Part shown: positions 27,298 to 35,263 of the stretch, in pieces
Numbering within the stretch: the first letter of the stretch is position 1
How the letters are laid out: the number at the start of each line of letters is the position of its first letter
NCBI RefSeq assembly: GCF_902729445.1
Contig: NZ_CACVCE010000001.1
Location: 1-64,000 of the forward strand
Reading direction: 5' to 3'
Source: Magnetospirillum sp902729445
GTDB lineage: Bacteria > Pseudomonadota > Alphaproteobacteria > Rhodospirillales > Magnetospirillaceae
Length of the DNA stretch: 64,000 nt
Notes under the pieces: model-generated
The model's input: the letters and a program-made list of their open reading frames with translations, nothing else
Told to the model about the DNA's origin: nothing
The model's database searches: none
Translations under genes and position numbers: made by a program

Positions 27298-28425
27298 ATG
27301 TTCCGCCTGACCCAATTCTTGCGCGAGTTGCACCACCCCACCCCGATCGGGCCGAAACGCCATCCGCCCGGCCCGGTGGTGATCTGGAACCTGATCCGTC
27401 GCTGCAATCTGTTGTGCCGGCATTGCTATTCGACCTCGACCGACAAGGAATTCGAGGGCGAGCTGTCGACGCCTGAGATTTTCGCCACCATGGAGGACCT
27501 CAGGGCCTTCGGGGTGCCGGCCCTGATCCTGTCGGGCGGCGAGCCGCTTTTGCGCCCCGACATCTTCGACATCGCGGCCCGGGCCAAGCAATTGGGCTTC
27601 GCCTCGGTGGCGCTGTCGTCCAACGGCACCTTGATCGATGCCGCCATGGCCGATCGCATCGCGGCGGCCGGCTTCGACTATGTGGGCGTGTCGGTCGATG
27701 GCATCGGCGCCGTGCACGATGCCTTTCGCGGCAAGGACGGCGCCTTCGCCCAATCGCTGGCCGGTATCCGTCTGTGCCAGGCCCGCGGCGTCAAGATGGG
27801 CCTGCGCTTCACCATGACCCGTGACAATGCGCACAATCTGCCCGACATCTTGGACCTGACGGCGGCCGAAGGGGTCGGCAAGTTCTATCTGTCGCACCTG
27901 AACTATGCCGGGCGTGGCAACCGCAACCGGGGCGAGGATGCCGCCATCCAGATCACCCGGCGCGCCATGGATCTGCTGTTTTCCTGGGCCGAGGCCCATC
28001 CCGACATCGAGGTGGTGACCGGCAACAACGATGCCGACGGGCCGACCTTCCTGTTGTGGGTCAAGGGCCGCCAACCGGCCATGGCCAGTCATATCGAGGC
28101 CAGGCTGAAGCAATGGGGCGGCAATTCGTCGGGGGTGAACGTCGCCAATATCGACAATCTGGGCTGGGTCCATCCCGACACCATGTGGTGGCACGAGCGG
28201 CTGGGCAATGTCCGCACCCGGCCGTTTTCGGCCATCTGGTCCGACGTCTCGAACCCGCTGATGGCCGGCTTGAAGCGGTTCCCGCGCCAGCTTGGCGGGC
28301 GCTGCGGCACCTGCCGCTGGCTGGACATCTGCAACGGCAACAGCCGGGTGCGGGCCGAGAAGGCTGGCCTCGACCGCTGGGGCGAGGACCCCGGCTGCAC
28401 CCTGACCGACGAGGAAATCGCATGA
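27298..28425 (+). CDS. nirJ: Radical SAM heme d1 biosynthesis enzyme NirJ
   Basis: 375 aa. Radical SAM cluster motif C36-x3-C40-x2-C43 (RRCNLLCRHCYS), the GGEP motif in LSGGEPLLRPDIF, and a C-terminal auxiliary cluster set C336, C339, C345 and C367 of SPASM/twitch type. NirJ replaces the two propionate side chains of didecarboxysiroheme with oxo groups. It starts 2 nt after nirH. Confidence 0.95.
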   Translation: MFRLTQFLRELHHPTPIGPKRHPPGPVVIWNLIRRCNLLCRHCYSTSTDKEFEGELSTPEIFATMEDLRAFGVPALILSGGEPLLRPDIFDIAARAKQLGFASVALSSNGTLIDAAMADRIAAAGFDYVGVSVDGIGAVHDAFRGKDGAFAQSLAGIRLCQARGVKMGLRFTMTRDNAHNLPDILDLTAAEGVGKFYLSHLNYAGRGNRNRGEDAAIQITRRAMDLLFSWAEAHPDIEVVTGNNDADGPTFLLWVKGRQPAMASHIEARLKQWGGNSSGVNVANIDNLGWVHPDTMWWHERLGNVRTRPFSAIWSDVSNPLMAGLKRFPRQLGGRCGTCRWLDICNGNSRVRAEKAGLDRWGEDPGCTLTDEEIA

Positions 28426-29969
28426 AGTCCGCAGCCATCGCCGCCCTGGTCGTCCTGGCCTGGTGTCCCGCCTGGGCCGCTGACGACGTTGCCAGGCTTT
28501 ACACCGAGACCTGCGCCGCCTGCCACGGCGCCGACCGGCTGGGCGCCATCGGCCCGGCCCTGCTGCCCGAGAATCTGGGCCGCCTGAAGCCGGCCGAGGC
28601 CGAGAAGGTGATCGCCGAGGGCCGCGCCGCCACCCAGATGGAGGGCTTCAAGGATCGCCTGAACCCCGACCAGATCAAGGCGCTGGCGGCCTATGTCTAC
28701 CAGCCGCTGGCCTCGGTCCCCGCTTGGGGCATCGAGCAGATCAAGGCGTCGCACCAGGTGGTCACGCCGGCCGCCGAACTGCCGGCCAAGCCGCCATTCT
28801 CGTCGGATCCCTTGAACCTGTTCACCGTCGTCGAGGGCGGCGACCACCATGTCAGCATCGTCGATGGCGACCGCCTCGAGGTACTGTACCGCTTCCCCAG
28901 CCGCTTCGCCCTGCATGGCGGGGCCAAATACTCGCCCGATGGCCGCTTCGTCTATTTCGCCTCGCGCGATGGCTGGGTGTCGAAGGTCGATCTATGGACC
29001 GGCAAGCTGATCGCCGAAATCCGCGCCGGCATCAACACCCGAAACGTCGCGGTGTCCGACGACGGCCGCTTCCTGATGGTCGGCAACGTGCTGCCCCACA
29101 GCCTGGTGGCCTTGGACGCCCGCGACCTGTCGCCCATGCAGGTGATCCCCGTGGCAGGCGACGGCAAGACCAGCCGGGTGTCGGCGGTCTATACCGCGCC
29201 GCCCCGGCATTCCTTCGTGGTGGCCCTGCGCGACCTGGAAGAAATCTGGGAATTCCCCTATGCCGACGATGCTGGGCCGGTGATGAACGGCCTGGTCCAT
29301 TCGCGCGAGAAGGGGATGGAGGAAGGGGTTTCGACCGGCGGCCGCTTCCAGGCCTTGCGCATCCGCATCCCCGATTTCATGGATGATTTCTTCTTCGACC
29401 CCACCTACGAGCGGGTGATGGGGGCGTCGCGCGACGGCTCGAAGGGGATGGTGGTCGATCTGGACCTGAAGCGGAAGGTCGCCGACCTGGATCTGTCGGG
29501 CATGCCGCATTTGGGCTCGGGCATCGTCTTCAAGAAGGACGGCAAGTGGCTGATGGCGACGCCGCACTTGAAGGATTCGGCGGTCAGCATCATCGACATG
29601 GAAAGCTGGAAGACGGTCAAGCGACTTTCCACCCTGGGGCCGGGCTTCTTCATGCGCGGGCACGAGAACACCCCGTTCGCCTGGGTCGATGTGTCGATGG
29701 GCAAGGAAAAGGACGCCCTGCAGATCATCGACACCCGCACCCTGGAAATCGCCCACACCATCCGCCCGGCCCCGGGCCGGCTGACCCGCCACGTCGAATT
29801 CAGCCGCGACGGCAAATATGCGGTGGTGTCGCTGTCGGAAAAGGACGGCGCCATCCTGATCCTGGACGCGGCCACCTTCGCCGAGATCAAGCGGCTGCCG
29901 ATGAGCGCGCCGATCGGCAAGTACAATGTATGGAACAAAATATCCTATTCGTCTGGGACCAGCCATTGA
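28422..29969 (+). CDS. nirN: NirN, cytochrome c/d1-domain dehydrogenase of heme d1 maturation
   Basis: 515 aa with signal peptide (to about 20), heme site CAACH (C31, C34, H35) and a d1-type propeller (VSIVDGDRLEVLYRFPSRFA, then VEFSRDGKYAVVSLSEKDGA). NirN is a NirS paralogue that catalyses the last dehydrogenation of dihydro-heme d1 and hands the cofactor to NirS. ATGA overlap with nirJ. It closes the d1 operon; an FNR-like box overlaps its stop codon. Confidence 0.93.
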   Translation: MKSAAIAALVVLAWCPAWAADDVARLYTETCAACHGADRLGAIGPALLPENLGRLKPAEAEKVIAEGRAATQMEGFKDRLNPDQIKALAAYVYQPLASVPAWGIEQIKASHQVVTPAAELPAKPPFSSDPLNLFTVVEGGDHHVSIVDGDRLEVLYRFPSRFALHGGAKYSPDGRFVYFASRDGWVSKVDLWTGKLIAEIRAGINTRNVAVSDDGRFLMVGNVLPHSLVALDARDLSPMQVIPVAGDGKTSRVSAVYTAPPRHSFVVALRDLEEIWEFPYADDAGPVMNGLVHSREKGMEEGVSTGGRFQALRIRIPDFMDDFFFDPTYERVMGASRDGSKGMVVDLDLKRKVADLDLSGMPHLGSGIVFKKDGKWLMATPHLKDSAVSIIDMESWKTVKRLSTLGPGFFMRGHENTPFAWVDVSMGKEKDALQIIDTRTLEIAHTIRPAPGRLTRHVEFSRDGKYAVVSLSEKDGAILILDAATFAEIKRLPMSAPIGKYNVWNKISYSSGTSH

Positions 29970-29979
29970 CCAAGGGCAA
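29966..29979. promoter_or_regulatory. Degenerate FNR-type box before the DUF2946/receptor cluster
   Basis: TTGACCAAGGGCAA resembles TTGACCAAAGTCAA with two mismatches, one of them in the spacer. It overlaps the nirN stop and lies about 67 nt before the next start codon. Could be chance. Confidence 0.35.
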
Positions 29980-30039
29980 GGCCTTGCCGCGGCTGTCCGG
30001 GAAATTATAGGGTGACGGACCGCGAAAGACGGATCGAAG

Positions 30040-30438
30040 ATGCGTTCAGGGACCTTGATCACGCTCGACACCTTGCGCCGCCGCAATTGGCGGGGCCTGG
30101 TGCTGTTCGCGTGGCTGGCCCTGGCTGTGGTCAATCTGGCCGGCGCCTTCACGGCCCAGGCCGGTACTCTGCCCTCGGACGCCGAAATCCGCGCCAGCAT
30201 CTGCCATGCGGGCGCGGTCGCCGACGATGCGGCCACCCCCGACGCGCCCTCGGTCCGCCATTGTCCGCTCTGTCTGGTCATGGGAAGCGGCGGCTTCGCG
30301 CCGCCGCTTGGCCAGGCCGTGCTGTTGCGCCGGCCGGTCGAGACCACCGCCGTCGCGCTGGCCCTGGCCGATCCGACACGTCCGTCGCAGCCGGTTGCCG
30401 GCGTCTTCGCCCCCAGGGCACCCCCATCCGTCGCGTGA
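30040..30438 (+). CDS. DUF2946-family small membrane-associated protein
   Basis: 132 aa. One N-terminal hydrophobic segment (about 18-40) and the DUF2946 pattern of a Cys-His pair (ICHAG) followed by HCPLCLVMG. The family is frequently found beside TonB-dependent receptors for metals, copper in particular; its own function is not established. The gene heads a cluster with receptor, BNR protein, thioredoxin-like protein and TonB. Confidence 0.75.
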   Translation: MRSGTLITLDTLRRRNWRGLVLFAWLALAVVNLAGAFTAQAGTLPSDAEIRASICHAGAVADDAATPDAPSVRHCPLCLVMGSGGFAPPLGQAVLLRRPVETTAVALALADPTRPSQPVAGVFAPRAPPSVA

Positions 30439-30451
30439 TGCACTTTTGATC

Positions 30452-30470
30452 GCCGGACCTTCGGGTCCGC
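30452..30470 (+). other. UUCG-type hairpin between DUF2946 gene and receptor gene
   Basis: CGGACC (30454-30459) and GGTCCG (30464-30469) pair around a TTCG tetraloop in the short gap before the receptor start. There is no T-run, so it is more likely an mRNA-stabilising or attenuating stem than a terminator. Confidence 0.4.
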
Positions 30471-30501
30471 CTGCATTCACGTTTTGACGGGAATCCCCCC
30501 C

Positions 30502-32622
30502 ATGCCGTTGCTTGTCCGTGGCCGCCATCAGCGGCTTGCCCTCGCCCTTGTCTTGTCGTCCGCCCTGATCCCGGTCCCGCTGCTGGCCCAGGAAGCCCAG
30601 CAACTGCAAGAGATGACCGTCACCGGCACCCGCGAGGGCGAGCTGAAATCCGAGACCCCGGCAGCCATCACCATCATCAAGGGCGGCGCCGTCGGCTTCG
30701 TCAAGCCGGCCCATCCGTCGGAAATCATCGGACGCGTGCCGGGCGCGGTGCTGATGCAGACCAACGGCGAGGGCCACACCACCGGCCTGCGCCAGCCCAT
30801 CGGCACCGATGCGGTCTATTCCTATCTGGAAGACGGCATCCCGACGCGGGCGACCGGCTTTTTCAACCATAACGCCCTGTTCGAGGTGAACGTGCCCCAG
30901 GCCGACGGCATCGAGGTGACGCGCGGCCCCGGTTCGGCCCTGCAAGGTTCGGACGCCATCGGCGGCGTGTTCAACGTGCTGAGCAAGCCGCCCGCCGACA
31001 AACCCGAGGCGTCGACCACCCTCGAGGCCGGTTCCTATGGCTGGGGCCGCTTCCTGGGCTCGGCCAGCGACACCATCGGCGGTTGGGGTCTGCGCGGCGA
31101 TTTGAACCTGACCCATTCCGACGGCTGGCGCGACGCCACCGGCTATGACCGCCAAAGCGCCGGCTTCCGGATCGACCGGCCGCTATCGTCGGGCGCTTTG
31201 CTCAAGGCGTCGATGTCGGTCACCAATGTCGATCAGCAGACCGGCGCCAACGCCCGGCTGTCGGGAATGGATTACAAGAACCACGCCAGCGACAATTACC
31301 ATTACCTGGCCTATCGCAAGGTCAAGTCGGCCCGCGCCTCGCTGTCCTATGAGCGCGAGGATGCCGACAGCCTGGTCTCGTTGACGCCCTTCGTGCGCTG
31401 GAACGAGATGGATCTGCTGGCCTCGTTCCTGATGTCGTCGGACCCGTCGGCGGCGCTGTCCGGTCACCAGTCGCTGGGCCTGCTGGCCAAGTACCGCCAC
31501 GATTTCGCGCCCTGGCGGACCCGCCTGGTCACCGGAATCGATCTGGATTACAGCCCCGGCTTCCGCGAAGAGGACCGCCTGCGCTTCACCAAATCGGGCG
31601 AGTTCTTCCGCAGCTACACCAATCAGGGCCGCATCTACGATTACGACGTCACCTACATGCAGGCCTCGCCCTATGTCCATGCCGAGACCTCGCCCTTGTC
31701 GCCGCTGCGCCTGCAGGCGGGGCTGCGCTACGATTCCATGAGCTATGATTACCAGAACAACCTGTCGACAGGGGCCTTCACCGTGCCCAACGCGCTGACC
31801 AGCAGCGCGACCACCTCGACCTATTACCGGCCGGGCGACACCACCCGTTATTTCAGCCATCTCAGCCCCAGCCTGGGGGCGACCTGGGCCTTTTCGCCCG
31901 ATCTCAATAGCTTCGCCCGCTACAAGCACTCGTTCCGGGCGCCGTCGGAAAGCCAGTTGTTCCGCTCGGGTCAGAATTCGGATTCGATCCATCTGCGTCC
32001 GGTCAAGGTCGATAATTACGAAATCGGCCTGCGCGGCCCCGACCGTGGCGACTTCACCTGGGAAACCGGCATCTTCCACATGCTCAAGCGCGACGACATT
32101 CTGACCCTGCAGGATGCCAGCCAGCGCATTTCGTCCAACAACGGCAAGACCCGCCATTACGGTTTCGAGGCGGCGGCGTCCTGGAAGTTCCTGCCGGAAT
32201 GGACCATCGGCGGGTCGGGCACCTATGCCCGGCATCGCTATGCCGGCTGGGTGGCGCGCGGGACCTCGGGCAATGTCGATCTTTCCGGCAACGATATCCC
32301 CACCGCGCCGCGCGTCGTTCACAACGCCACCCTGGCCTGGCAGCCCAAGGGCGATTGGCTGAACGGTCTGACCCTGGAAGCCGAATGGGTCCATGTCGGC
32401 CCCTACAAGATGGACGATGCCAACACCAACACCTATTCCGGCCACCACCTGTTCAACCTGCGCGGCGCCTATGCCCTGGCGGAAAACCTGGAACTGTTCG
32501 GCCGGGTGATCAATGTCGGCGACAGCCAGTGGGCGACCAACGCCACTTACACCAGCGGACGAGAAGAATTCGCCCCCGGCGCGCCGCTCAGCGTGTTCGC
32601 CGGCATCACGGCGAAGTTTTGA
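30502..32622 (+). CDS. TonB-dependent outer-membrane receptor
   Basis: 706 aa. Signal peptide (to about 30, ending LLAQEAQ), a TonB box region (LQEMTVTGTREGE), the plug with GIPTRATGFFNHNALFEVNV and EVTRGPGSALQGSDAIGGVF, then a 22-strand barrel ending in the C-terminal Phe. ATG 30502 is preferred over TTG 30484. The ligand cannot be read from sequence; the neighbours (DUF2946, BNR protein with Cys/His sites, TonB) favour a metal or metal chelate, possibly copper, which denitrifiers need. The stop overlaps the next ATG. Confidence 0.88.
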   Translation: MPLLVRGRHQRLALALVLSSALIPVPLLAQEAQQLQEMTVTGTREGELKSETPAAITIIKGGAVGFVKPAHPSEIIGRVPGAVLMQTNGEGHTTGLRQPIGTDAVYSYLEDGIPTRATGFFNHNALFEVNVPQADGIEVTRGPGSALQGSDAIGGVFNVLSKPPADKPEASTTLEAGSYGWGRFLGSASDTIGGWGLRGDLNLTHSDGWRDATGYDRQSAGFRIDRPLSSGALLKASMSVTNVDQQTGANARLSGMDYKNHASDNYHYLAYRKVKSARASLSYEREDADSLVSLTPFVRWNEMDLLASFLMSSDPSAALSGHQSLGLLAKYRHDFAPWRTRLVTGIDLDYSPGFREEDRLRFTKSGEFFRSYTNQGRIYDYDVTYMQASPYVHAETSPLSPLRLQAGLRYDSMSYDYQNNLSTGAFTVPNALTSSATTSTYYRPGDTTRYFSHLSPSLGATWAFSPDLNSFARYKHSFRAPSESQLFRSGQNSDSIHLRPVKVDNYEIGLRGPDRGDFTWETGIFHMLKRDDILTLQDASQRISSNNGKTRHYGFEAAASWKFLPEWTIGGSGTYARHRYAGWVARGTSGNVDLSGNDIPTAPRVVHNATLAWQPKGDWLNGLTLEAEWVHVGPYKMDDANTNTYSGHHLFNLRGAYALAENLELFGRVINVGDSQWATNATYTSGREEFAPGAPLSVFAGITAKF

Positions 32623-33809
32623 TGATGCGGCGCGCGATATTTGCCCTTGCGGCGATGCTGGCCGCCCCGGCGGCGGCCCAGCATGCTGCCCATCAGCCAC
32701 CGGCATCATCCTGCACCGAGGTTTCGCTTCGCTGCGCCCAGGCGGTGACCCCGTGGGCCGCGCCCGACGGCACCCTGTGGCTGGCCTTCTCGGCCGCCGG
32801 CCAGGTGGCGGTGGCCCGTGCCGAGGCGCCGGGCTGGGTGCAGGTGGTGTCGGGGCCGCCGGCCGCCATCGACGACAATGGCGAGGCCCGGCCCAAGGTC
32901 TTCGCCGACGGCAAGGGCCTGGTGCTGGTGACCTGGACCGTACGCAAGGAGCAGGCCTTTAGCGGCCAGGCGTGGATCGCCCGGTCGGCCGACGGCGGCC
33001 GCAGCTTCGAGCCGGCCCGGCCCTTGTCGAACGATCCGGTCAGCCAGCGCTTCGAGGTGGCGGGCTTCCTGCCTGACGGCACCGTCGCCATGGTGTGGAT
33101 CGACAAGCGGGCAGGGGCGGCGGCCAAGCGCGCCGGACAGGCCTATGCCGGCGCCGCCCTGGTGGCGGCATGGTCCAAGGATGGCGGGCGCACCTTCGAA
33201 CGCGAGCAGGTGATCGCCGATCATTCCTGCGAATGCTGCCGCCTCGCGCTCGCCCCCACCGGTGATGGCGGCCTGGCCTTGGCCTGGCGGCATGTCTTCG
33301 AAGGCGGCGTGCGCGACCACGCCGTGGCCAGGCTGGATGCGAAAGGCCTGGGCGCCCCGGCCCGGTTGGCCGTTGATGATTGGCCGGTCCAGGCCTGCCC
33401 CCATCATGGTCCGGCCCTGGCGGTGGCCGCCGACGGCAGCTGGCACGCCGCCTGGTTCACCAAGGGCCGGGCGCGCCAGGGCCTGTTCGGGGCGCGATCG
33501 ATGGATGGCGGCCAAAGCTGGAGCCCACCGGAACCCATCGGCGATCAGGCCCGGCGGCCGGGCCATCCGGCCCTGTTGGCGGCGCCGTCGGGCCTGTGGC
33601 GGGCGTGGAAGGAATTCGACGGCGAGACCAGTGCCGTCAAGGTCCAGCACGCGGTTGACGGCGGCATCAGTTGGGGCGCCGCCCGTGTGGTCGCCACCAC
33701 CGCCGAGGCCTCGGACCATCCGCAACTGGTGACCCGCGGCGGGCGGGCCATGCTGTCCTGGGCCAGTCGGGCCGAAGGCTGGCGCTTGTTGGGGCTGGAC
33801 GGGCCATGA
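32622..33809 (+). CDS. Exported BNR-repeat (sialidase-fold) protein with Cys/His clusters
   Basis: 395 aa. Signal peptide to about residue 20, then a six-bladed propeller with four visible Asp boxes (SADGGRSFEP, SKDGGRTFER, SMDGGQSWSP, AVDGGISWGA). Two clusters stand out: H201/C203/C205/C206 (HSCECC) and C259/H261/H262 (CPHH). These look like a metal or heme site rather than a sialidase active site, and the arginine triad of sialidases is not obvious. It starts inside the receptor stop (TGATG), so translation is coupled. Function unknown; metal handling is inferred. Confidence 0.72.
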   Translation: MMRRAIFALAAMLAAPAAAQHAAHQPPASSCTEVSLRCAQAVTPWAAPDGTLWLAFSAAGQVAVARAEAPGWVQVVSGPPAAIDDNGEARPKVFADGKGLVLVTWTVRKEQAFSGQAWIARSADGGRSFEPARPLSNDPVSQRFEVAGFLPDGTVAMVWIDKRAGAAAKRAGQAYAGAALVAAWSKDGGRTFEREQVIADHSCECCRLALAPTGDGGLALAWRHVFEGGVRDHAVARLDAKGLGAPARLAVDDWPVQACPHHGPALAVAADGSWHAAWFTKGRARQGLFGARSMDGGQSWSPPEPIGDQARRPGHPALLAAPSGLWRAWKEFDGETSAVKVQHAVDGGISWGAARVVATTAEASDHPQLVTRGGRAMLSWASRAEGWRLLGLDGP

Positions 33810-34306
33810 AGGCGATCCTGACCGTGCTGGTTCTGTTGTGGGCGACCGTTTCGGCCCAAGCCGGCGACATCCGGCCCTTCGGGCGCGGCGATTGGGCGCG
33901 GCTGAGTGCGGCCCAGGCGGGCCGGCCGGCGGTGGTGCATTTCTGGTCGCTGACCTGCGCGCCGTGCCTGGCCGAATTGCCGGCCTGGGCCGCCTTCGCC
34001 AGGCGCCATCCCGGTATCGAGCTGATCCTGGTCGCCACCGACCCGGTGGCGCAGGCGCACAAGCTGGCGGTGACCTTGGCCCGGGCCGGCCTGGGCGGCG
34101 CCCAGTCCTGGGCCTTCGACGGAAGCCTGGCCGACCGGCTGCGCTTCGAGATCGATCCCGACTGGATGGGGGAACTGCCCCACACCGCCCGGTTGGACGC
34201 CGCCGGCCGCGCCGCCTTTCGGACCGGCTCGTTGGCCGAGGACGGAATATCCGAGTGGATCGTAAGCGGGGGAGGAGGCGCCGATGTCCATCGCGCTCAC
34301 CATTGA
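33806..34306 (+). CDS. TlpA-like periplasmic thioredoxin
   Basis: 166 aa with signal peptide (to about 20) and a thioredoxin fold whose active site is C51-A-P-C54 (HFWSLTCAPCLAELPAW). The cis-Pro region is less clear (GELPHTARL). Possibly keeps the Cys clusters of the neighbouring BNR protein reduced, by context only. ATGA overlap upstream and 23-nt overlap with tonB downstream. Confidence 0.82.
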   Translation: MKAILTVLVLLWATVSAQAGDIRPFGRGDWARLSAAQAGRPAVVHFWSLTCAPCLAELPAWAAFARRHPGIELILVATDPVAQAHKLAVTLARAGLGGAQSWAFDGSLADRLRFEIDPDWMGELPHTARLDAAGRAAFRTGSLAEDGISEWIVSGGGGADVHRAHH

Positions 34307-35069
34307 CGACCGTGCCCTGTCCGAACTGGCCCAAAGCGGATGGAGGCGCGGGCTGGTCGGGGCGGCCCTTGTTCATGGGGCGCTGGCGTGCCTGATCCTG
34401 GCCTGGCCGGCGCCCGCCCCGACCATCGAGCCGGCGACCATCGTCGAACTGGTGCTGGCCCCGCCGCCGCAGGCGGCAATCGAGAAAACCTCGCCGCCGG
34501 CGGCAATCGAGAAAACCTCGCCGCAGGCGGCAATCGAGAAAACCTCGCCGCAGGCGGCAATCGAGAAAACCTCGCCGCCGGCCGCGACCTTGCCACCGGA
34601 ACCGCCCGCGGCGCGACCGCTGGCCCAGACGCCGCCGCCGATCCGCGCCAAGGCCCCGGCCATGCCCGCGGCCAAGCCGGCTCCGGTCGCCGTTTCCCCC
34701 GACGGTGCCACCCCCGCTTTTGCGCCATCCGAACCAAGCCAGGCGGCGGCACCAGCTCCACAAGGCGCAGCGCCTTCTTCTTCGGTCGAAGACGAGGTCA
34801 AGGCGGCGCCGCTGTCTCAGCCGAAGCCCTTCTACCCCCGGATAGCCCGCCAGCGCGGTTGGCAAGGCGTGGTGGTGGTTCGCGTCGGGATCGACGAGAC
34901 CGGCCAAACCTGCCATGTCGCGGTCCGTGACAGTTCCGGCCATGCGGTGTTGGACGAGGCCGCCCTGGAAACCGTGCGTCAGTGGCGCTTTTCCCCGGCC
35001 CGGCAGGGCGGGCGGGCGGTCGCATCGGCGATCGACGTGCCGATTCGCTTCTCGCTGACCGAGGGGTGA
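34284..35069 (+). CDS. tonB: TonB energy transducer with internal peptide repeats
   Basis: 261 aa. Cytoplasmic N-terminus, one membrane helix (about 26-42), a Pro/Ala-rich periplasmic spacer and the TonB C-terminal domain (YPRIARQRGWQGVVVVRVGI, then LETVRQWRFSPA). The spacer includes four tandem 9-residue units AAIEKTSP(P/Q) at residues 64-99, encoded by a 27-bp repeat. GGAGGAGG precedes the ATG. No exbB/exbD lies nearby, so it must use ExbBD encoded elsewhere. It probably serves the receptor four genes upstream. Confidence 0.9.
   Translation: MSIALTIDDRALSELAQSGWRRGLVGAALVHGALACLILAWPAPAPTIEPATIVELVLAPPPQAAIEKTSPPAAIEKTSPQAAIEKTSPQAAIEKTSPPAATLPPEPPAARPLAQTPPPIRAKAPAMPAAKPAPVAVSPDGATPAFAPSEPSQAAAPAPQGAAPSSSVEDEVKAAPLSQPKPFYPRIARQRGWQGVVVVRVGIDETGQTCHVAVRDSSGHAVLDEAALETVRQWRFSPARQGGRAVASAIDVPIRFSLTEG
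34473..34580 (+). repeat. Four tandem 27-bp repeats inside tonB
   Basis: Units at 34473-34499, 34500-34526, 34527-34553 and 34554-34580 are nearly identical (core GGCAATCGAGAAAACCTCGC) and encode AAIEKTSPP or AAIEKTSPQ. Near-identity at the DNA level suggests recent duplication and possible length variation of the periplasmic spacer. Confidence 0.95.
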
Positions 35070-35263
35070 TCCCATCAGGCATTTACCCTATACGTTTGTA
35101 GCGGCGTACAATTCGCGCCTGTGCGTTTCTACTTCCTTTGGAATCTTGACCTGAGAGTTGGTTTCATTGTTTTTTGGTGCGGTGCACAATCGAGAAAATT
35201 CGCGGCCGGAACCAACTGGACCGCAAGTATAAGAAAATCCTCAGGTTCGGGATCAAAGCAGCG

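Noticed and set aside
34473..34580. CRISPR-like array
   Set aside because: The 27-bp units are directly adjacent without spacers and encode an in-frame peptide repeat in tonB.
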